A stretch of DNA of 10,829 nucleotides from Candidatus Neomicrothrix sp. UBA2131. GTDB lineage: Bacteria; Actinomycetota; Acidimicrobiia; Acidimicrobiales; MedAcidi-G1. Of the stretch, positions 5,258 through 10,829 are shown one piece after another (the first letter of the stretch is position 1; the number at the start of each line of letters is the position of its first letter). Both the position numbers and the translations under genes were made by a program. The stretch spans positions 1 to 10,829 of the forward strand of contig DCXR01000043.1 in the NCBI GenBank assembly GCA_002329075.1, given 5' to 3'. The notes under the pieces are model-generated. The model was not told where the DNA came from. It ran no database searches and worked only from the letters and a program-made list of their open reading frames with translations.

Positions 5258-8200
5258 GTGTCCGAGATCCAACTCGACGTCGAAGTCGTCTCCTCACCGA
5301 CGCTCAGTTACACGTACTTGGGCACCCGCCGACCCACCGTCTACTCCGTCGCCGTCACCAACACCGGGCCTGACGCCACGGCAGGCATGGTCGTGGAGCC
5401 CCGCATACGAATCGAGTCGCCGCTCGACACCCCGGTCGCCGACGAATGGGTCGGCAATCAACGACCGCTGCCTGCCCCCAGCATCGATCAACCGACCTGC
5501 GTCACCTGGGAACGGATCCGACTCCCCGCACACCCGGCGGTTCTGGGACGACTGGCCGAAAAGATCAATGCCTCGCTGGTCGTCGACCTCCTCGACGACA
5601 GCGGGAACGTGATCTGGGCGGAAAGGCGGCCTCTCACCCTATTGGCAGCAAACGAATGGGTGCTCGATGACACCCACCCGGGGTCGCTGGCCGCGTTCGT
5701 GATGCCGAACTCCCGGGCGATCCAGCCCATCCTCCAGCGCGCCCGAGAACGACTCGAACAGGCCACCGGAGACCCAAGCACAGGTGGCTACCAGTCCGGC
5801 CCTGAGCGAGCCAGGGAGATCGCCCAAGAGGTGTACGAGGCCATCCGCGACCAGGGCATCAACTACTCGAATCCCGGAACGGCGTTCGAGGTAGCTGTGC
5901 AGAAGGTGCGGACCCCGGCAATGGTTCTCGACGGGAAGGAGGCGACGTGTCTGGACTCCAGCGTCCTCTACGCGTCCTGCCTTGCCGCAGCCGGCCTCGA
6001 CCCGGTGCTCTTTATCGTAGAAGGGCACGCATTCAGCGGATACTTCACCAAAGGCCCCCCCGCGGCCCCATCGGTCATCGACGACAAGGGGGTGATTGCC
6101 AACCTCTACCTGCAGAAAGGCGGGCCACTCGTCCAGCCTGTCGAGACCACAACCATGTGCAGCGGTCCAACTTCGAGCGACTTCAGCATCGCTTGCACAG
6201 ATAACGACAAGTACTGGTCGCACGCCTCCAACGAAATGCAGTGCTTGCTGGTGCCACGGGTCGCATGGGCCGAGGGATACACGGCACCCCCTTCAACCGA
6301 CGCCCTCCTCGCCGACGAACAGGACGAATCCACCGACGGACTCACCCCCGGACAGCGACCCGCCACACCAACCATCGACATCAGCATGCCCGAGTCCGTT
6401 GCGGTCAAGGTGGACGACGGCGAGGACCGCCAAACCCCGCCGCGAGTCCGCCAATGGCAGAACGGCTTGCTGGACCTGAGCGCCCGCAACCAACTCCTCA
6501 AGATGAAGGCCAACTCGCCGCGGTTCATGGAGTTCGAGGTCCCGCCCGACCTGCTGGGAAGAATCGATGACGACCTGTTCACCCCGGACAACCGTCTTGC
6601 CATCCTGACCCCGGGCGACCTCCCCGACAAGTGGCGCTACAACGGGGTCACCAAGGAGGAGTTCGACACCTTCGTCCGGGCCCAGTCCTCCCCACTCGTG
6701 TTCCCGCCGTACTCACTGATCAACCAGCTCCCCAAGGCCGTCCAAGACATGATCAACGACCCCGAGGTCAACCGCCCCAGCTTCGACATCGAACGTCGCA
6801 TCCACCTGGATTTCGAGGAACACTGCCGCAAACAGATCGCCAACCGGGTCACCAAGATCCGCAGCCGAGCGCAAGAGGTGCGTCTGGAAAGCGGCACCAA
6901 CGCGACCCACCTCGCCATGGGGGTCGTCACCTGGCAGCAGACAACCAGCTACCAAGGCAAGACCCGCCAAACTCGCTGGGAGGCCCCCCTCTACCTGTAC
7001 CCGGTCATCATCGACGGCAACAGGAGTTCCGGCTTCTCCATTCGGCTCGACCCCAGCGGGACCATCACCCCCAACCATTGCCTGCGCGAGAAACTACGCC
7101 GCGAGCCGTACAACATGGACCTCCCAGAGTTGGAGTACCCCGAAACCGACGAGTTCGGCATCGACTTCGACGCCATGATCGGCTCGATCAACGCCAAACT
7201 GCACGACCAGAAGTTGGCCAACTTCTCGGTGCTGCGACGCTGCATCCTGGGCGTCTTCGACTATTCCACCTTCCGGCTCTGGAAAGACCTTAAGGACGAC
7301 TGGGAGAAGATGCGTGACGCCAACCCGGTTGTCCGCCACCTCATGTACACCCCGGGGCAGGACTACACGCACGAACCCGTAGTGCCCGAACCCCGCCTCG
7401 AGCCGTACCTGCCGCTGCCCGGCGACGACTCACAGACCGACGCTATCCAATGGGCGCTCGACGGCCGGTCGTTCCGGCTCGAAGGCCCACCGGGAACCGG
7501 CAAGACCCAGACAATCGCCAACCTCATCGCCTCGTGCCTCGCCCACGAAAAGAAGATCCTTTTCGTTGCCGAGAAGTTCACCGCCCTCGAACAGGTCAAG
7601 AAGCGGCTCGTCGACATCGGTCTCGGCGACTACTGCCTAGAACTGCACGCCAACGGCGACACGGACCCCCGAATCCGCAGAAACATCCAACAGCAGTTGG
7701 GTGAGGCAATCGATGCCCGCTCCGACCCCAAAGACCGACAATGGCGAGACCTGACGGCACGCATGGTCGCCGACGAGCGAACCCTCGACCACTACCGCGA
7801 CGCCCTCCACGAACCCGGCAGCGCCGAACTGTCGCTGTGGACCGTCCGTGAAGAACTACTGGCCATCGGCGACGGCGACACGATCGACATTCCCCGTGTC
7901 TTCCTCGACGACTACAGCCGGAACTGGCCGGAGTTCCAGAACACGATCTTCGAACTCACCGACAGGGTCGAAGCCGCAGTGTCGCTCATCGACAACCCAT
8001 GGGCGCTGGTCGACAGCGCCACCGATTCGCTCGACAAGGCTGCCCTGTCCGATGTGATGGACCGGCTCACCTCCATCCTCGACGAATTCACGGCGATCAC
8101 CGGACCGTGGTCGACCCTCCATGGCGTCACCTCCATCGCCGGCCTCGACGCAGCGGCGTTGGCGGCCCGGCTGGCCGGCGACGGATCCCTTCCATCCAGT

Positions 8201-10829
8201 GCAGGACTGGCGATGGTCGGGGGCCCCACCTGGAACCGCATCGCCGAAGAGGCCATCGCACAGACCGAATCCATCGGTCACAGGCTTGTGACTGCCCGCC
8301 AGGCACTACGACCCTTCACCCTGGACCGACCCGATCTCGCTGAGTTGGCCGGGTTGGCCGCCGCCGTCACCTCGGCCGGCCTGCTCTCCCGGGGCAAACG
8401 CCGCAAGGCCTTGACGGCAGCCTTGGGAGATGACGCCATCACGACCGATGGCAACGCCCTCGCTACAGCAGTGCTGGCCGTCCACGCCGAAGCCGCCGCC
8501 ACGCACGAACTCGCCGGCCGACTCACCGAAGAGTTGAGCCTCGCCATCCCCGACGGCTGGAACCCGATGACCGACGACGCGTCAGCCAACCTCGCCGACC
8601 TCATCCACGGCACCCGCGCCCTGGCGACGCACTGCGACAGCCCCGGCGTCGGCGACTTCATCGCCCGGCTAACCACCGAACCAAGCCCCGACCGTCTCGC
8701 CGGAGCCGTCGTCGAACAGGTCATCGACTCGTGGCAGGACCTCGGCCGACTGCTCGACGTGACCGACACCGGCTTCGAACGATGGCTCAAAGGCCGTACC
8801 CTCCTCGAAGCGTGGGCCGCCACTCAGCCCCGTTGGGCCACCGATCGGGGCGAACGCGACCGCTACCTCGAGTTGGACCGCTGGATGGCAATCATCGGCG
8901 AAGCCGACCGGTTCATCGACTACGGACTGCCGGCACTACGTAACCCCGTCCTCGCCGGCACCCTCCCGCTCGACGACCTCGAACTCCGGGCCCGACGCGG
9001 TGTCCTGCGAGCCACGTTCGCCGAACGGCTCGAAGCCGGTGAGATCGACAACTTCGACGGGCTCCGCCACGACCAGCGCATCCGCCGACTCGAACGCTCC
9101 ATGACCGACGCCCGGTCGCTGATGGTCGACCGCATCCCGGGTCTGGTCAGCAAGCGAAAGAAGCAGCCCAAAGTCAAGCTCAAGCGACCAGTCGGCGAGG
9201 CCCACGACCTGCTGCGCGGACTCAAAGCCAAACGCGGCGACAAGGTGCCGATCCGCAACCTCATCCAACAGTTCGGCGAAGCCCTCTCCGACGTCATGCC
9301 GTGCTTCCTCATGAGCCCCGACTCGGTAGCCACCCTCGTGCCCGTCGGTTCGATCCCCTTCGACGTCGTCATCTTTGACGAGGCATCCCAGGTGCGAACC
9401 TCCCACGCGATTGGCGCCCTCGGGCGGGGGGCAGCGAACATCGTCGTCGGCGACAGCAAACAGATGCCTCCCACCCGTTTCTTCTCATCCAACCTGGGCC
9501 GCTTCGTCGAAGCCGACTCGGACGAGGCCGACATCGACGACACCGAATTCGACGACGAAGACGCCGACGGTGAAGGTGGCTTCCTACCGATCGCCGCCGC
9601 CGCCGCCGACCTCGAAAGCATCCTCCAGGAGTTCGAGGAAACTCGTATCCCTGACCTGCAACTGAAGGTCCACTATCGAAGCAGAGACGAATCGCTCATC
9701 GCGTTCTCGAACTCCCACATCTATGACGAGCCGATGCTTACGTTCCCCTCCTCGACCGGGGGCACACGTGCGCTGCAGTTCCGCCCCATCCCTGGTCAGT
9801 TCATCAGGCCCGGCACCGATCCGAACCTCCTCGACGAACACCATCAGGAGAAGTATCTGTTGGCCAACACCGTGCTGGGTGGTCAGATGCGCAACGTCGT
9901 CGGAACCAACCCCGACGAAGCAATCGCCATGGTCGATGAGATCATGAACCGGCTCCGCGACCCCGAACGGCAACGAAGTCGACACGCTGGAGCAGGCAAC
10001 GGCGCCGAATCGATGATCGCCGTCACCCTCAACGTGGCTCAACGGAAGTTGGTCGAGGCACTCCTGGCATCCGCAGACGCCAATGGCGACGAGAATGTTC
10101 TCGAGGCGGCCCTCACCACCACCAAGGACGAGGACACCGGTGTCATAACCGCCGAACCGCAACTCAAGATCCGCAATCTCGAGGCAGTTCAGGGCGACGA
10201 AGCCGACACGGTGATGCTGTCCATCGCCTTTTCCAAGCTAGGCCCCGGGGAACGGGGGGCCGGAACGAACAATGTACCGATGAACTTCGGACCCGTCACG
10301 CGACCGGGCGGACACCGCCGCCTCAACGTGGCCGTCACCCGGGCCCGAGCCGAAACCATCGTGTTCTGCTCGTTCGACCCGAACGACATGAACGTCAAGC
10401 CCACCTCATCCGAAGAGGCCCAGCTCCTGCACCAATTCCTGAAACTGGCCCACGACGGGGTGGAACGGCACGGTGACATCGGCATCGGTGTCGAGCGCAG
10501 TCACCACATCAACGACATCGCCACCGCCATCGAGGACATCGGCTATCGGGTCGGCACGCAGATCGGATTGTCGGAGTTGCGCGTCGACATCGCCATCGGG
10601 CGGCCAGATGAAACCGACTGGCGGGTCGCCGTCATGATCGATGGACCCGACTGGGCCGAACGGGGTTCAGCCGCTCAGCGGGAGATCCTCCCCAAGGCGG
10701 TGCTCGAAACCCGAGGGTGGTCACGGGTGCTGCGGGTGTGGCTGCCGTCGTGGCGCGACGAACGCGACACCGTCCTGGCCCGCATCCGCGACGCCATGGA
10801 AGGCGTCGAAGCACCAGTCGACGATCCCA
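5258..10829 (+). CDS. DUF4011 / SF1 helicase with N-terminal transglutaminase-like region and C-terminal MTES_1575-type nuclease-like domain (partial, 3' end outside window)
   Basis: One frame is open from GTG 5258 to the right edge (1857 codons, no stop). Residues 1-150 are a beta-rich N-terminal region, followed by LAAFVMPN and GYQS landmarks seen in DUF4011 proteins. A transglutaminase-like segment follows, with C231 in TCLDSS and H257 in EGHAFSGYF. DUF4011 begins near W400 (WQNGLLDLSARNQLLKM). Helicase motifs, in order: Q726; Walker A GPPGTGKT with K749; motif Ia FVAEK (769-773); Walker B FDEASQ with D1374/E1375; motif III GDSKQ (1398-1402); motif IV HYRSR (1472-1476) with ESLIAFSN; motif V EAVQGDE (1642-1648); motif VI NVAVTRAR with R1695. 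About 600 helical residues sit between Walker A and B, as in Upf1-like SF1 relatives. Residues about 1740-1850 match the MTES_1575/Vsr-like endonuclease fold: D1777 in RVDIAI, then VMIDGPDW (D1795) and RVWLPSW. The usual acidic residue before I-D-G is M1793. Likely role: nucleic-acid-dependent ATPase coupled to a nuclease, consistent with phage defence or DNA processing in the cytoplasm. An alternative start is ATG 5195 (+21 residues). Confidence 0.93.
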   Translation, partial: MSEIQLDVEVVSSPTLSYTYLGTRRPTVYSVAVTNTGPDATAGMVVEPRIRIESPLDTPVADEWVGNQRPLPAPSIDQPTCVTWERIRLPAHPAVLGRLAEKINASLVVDLLDDSGNVIWAERRPLTLLAANEWVLDDTHPGSLAAFVMPNSRAIQPILQRARERLEQATGDPSTGGYQSGPERAREIAQEVYEAIRDQGINYSNPGTAFEVAVQKVRTPAMVLDGKEATCLDSSVLYASCLAAAGLDPVLFIVEGHAFSGYFTKGPPAAPSVIDDKGVIANLYLQKGGPLVQPVETTTMCSGPTSSDFSIACTDNDKYWSHASNEMQCLLVPRVAWAEGYTAPPSTDALLADEQDESTDGLTPGQRPATPTIDISMPESVAVKVDDGEDRQTPPRVRQWQNGLLDLSARNQLLKMKANSPRFMEFEVPPDLLGRIDDDLFTPDNRLAILTPGDLPDKWRYNGVTKEEFDTFVRAQSSPLVFPPYSLINQLPKAVQDMINDPEVNRPSFDIERRIHLDFEEHCRKQIANRVTKIRSRAQEVRLESGTNATHLAMGVVTWQQTTSYQGKTRQTRWEAPLYLYPVIIDGNRSSGFSIRLDPSGTITPNHCLREKLRREPYNMDLPELEYPETDEFGIDFDAMIGSINAKLHDQKLANFSVLRRCILGVFDYSTFRLWKDLKDDWEKMRDANPVVRHLMYTPGQDYTHEPVVPEPRLEPYLPLPGDDSQTDAIQWALDGRSFRLEGPPGTGKTQTIANLIASCLAHEKKILFVAEKFTALEQVKKRLVDIGLGDYCLELHANGDTDPRIRRNIQQQLGEAIDARSDPKDRQWRDLTARMVADERTLDHYRDALHEPGSAELSLWTVREELLAIGDGDTIDIPRVFLDDYSRNWPEFQNTIFELTDRVEAAVSLIDNPWALVDSATDSLDKAALSDVMDRLTSILDEFTAITGPWSTLHGVTSIAGLDAAALAARLAGDGSLPSSAGLAMVGGPTWNRIAEEAIAQTESIGHRLVTARQALRPFTLDRPDLAELAGLAAAVTSAGLLSRGKRRKALTAALGDDAITTDGNALATAVLAVHAEAAATHELAGRLTEELSLAIPDGWNPMTDDASANLADLIHGTRALATHCDSPGVGDFIARLTTEPSPDRLAGAVVEQVIDSWQDLGRLLDVTDTGFERWLKGRTLLEAWAATQPRWATDRGERDRYLELDRWMAIIGEADRFIDYGLPALRNPVLAGTLPLDDLELRARRGVLRATFAERLEAGEIDNFDGLRHDQRIRRLERSMTDARSLMVDRIPGLVSKRKKQPKVKLKRPVGEAHDLLRGLKAKRGDKVPIRNLIQQFGEALSDVMPCFLMSPDSVATLVPVGSIPFDVVIFDEASQVRTSHAIGALGRGAANIVVGDSKQMPPTRFFSSNLGRFVEADSDEADIDDTEFDDEDADGEGGFLPIAAAAADLESILQEFEETRIPDLQLKVHYRSRDESLIAFSNSHIYDEPMLTFPSSTGGTRALQFRPIPGQFIRPGTDPNLLDEHHQEKYLLANTVLGGQMRNVVGTNPDEAIAMVDEIMNRLRDPERQRSRHAGAGNGAESMIAVTLNVAQRKLVEALLASADANGDENVLEAALTTTKDEDTGVITAEPQLKIRNLEAVQGDEADTVMLSIAFSKLGPGERGAGTNNVPMNFGPVTRPGGHRRLNVAVTRARAETIVFCSFDPNDMNVKPTSSEEAQLLHQFLKLAHDGVERHGDIGIGVERSHHINDIATAIEDIGYRVGTQIGLSELRVDIAIGRPDETDWRVAVMIDGPDWAERGSAAQREILPKAVLETRGWSRVLRVWLPSWRDERDTVLARIRDAMEGVEAPVDDP

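Noticed and set aside
8278..9621. Long minus-strand frames (181 and 233 codons) inside the helicase gene
   Set aside because: They are Ser/Arg-rich shadows produced by the strong third-position GC bias of the plus-strand gene, which has intact helicase motifs on either side.

Overview
The window looks like chromosomal DNA of a high-GC Gram-positive bacterium, most likely an actinobacterium. The right half is very rich in GAC, CTC, GCC and CGA codons, GTG is used as a start codon, one gene encodes an actinobacterial-style DUF4011 helicase, and another has a lipobox signal peptide. An Acidimicrobiia-like host would fit, but that is an inference. The left half (about 1-5050) looks visibly less GC-rich than the right half.

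Layout: four protein genes account for almost everything. Two very long ones run off the window, one at each edge. (1) From 3223 leftwards past base 1 on the minus strand is a secreted or membrane-anchored von Willebrand factor A (vWA) protein of at least 1074 residues. It has a signal peptide, a vWA domain with the metal-site residues, three Cys-pair repeats of about 140 residues, one transmembrane helix and a cut-off C-terminal domain. (2) Directly upstream, overlapping it by ATGA, is a small three-helix membrane protein (3220-3549, minus). (3) After a 205-base gap carrying a perfect 10-bp inverted repeat comes a predicted lipoprotein (3755-4906, minus). It has a Thr-rich hexapeptide-repeat stalk, three copies of a four-cysteine domain, and a Trp/Asp/Glu-rich tail. 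(4) A 351-base divergent intergenic region separates it from a giant plus-strand gene (5258 to beyond 10829). That gene encodes a DUF4011 / superfamily 1 helicase protein with a transglutaminase-like N-terminal part and a C-terminal restriction-endonuclease-like domain of the MTES_1575/Vsr type.

How they fit together: the three minus-strand genes all encode envelope or surface proteins and may form one surface module, with the 3-TM and vWA genes translationally coupled. The plus-strand gene is a self-contained helicase-nuclease of a kind associated with DNA/RNA handling and, for related architectures, anti-phage defence. Nothing in the sequence ties it functionally to the surface genes. No tRNA, rRNA, CRISPR array, transposase or integrase was seen. 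The least familiar items are the four-Cys repeat lipoprotein with its Trp-acidic tail and the triplicated Cys-pair domain of the vWA protein.
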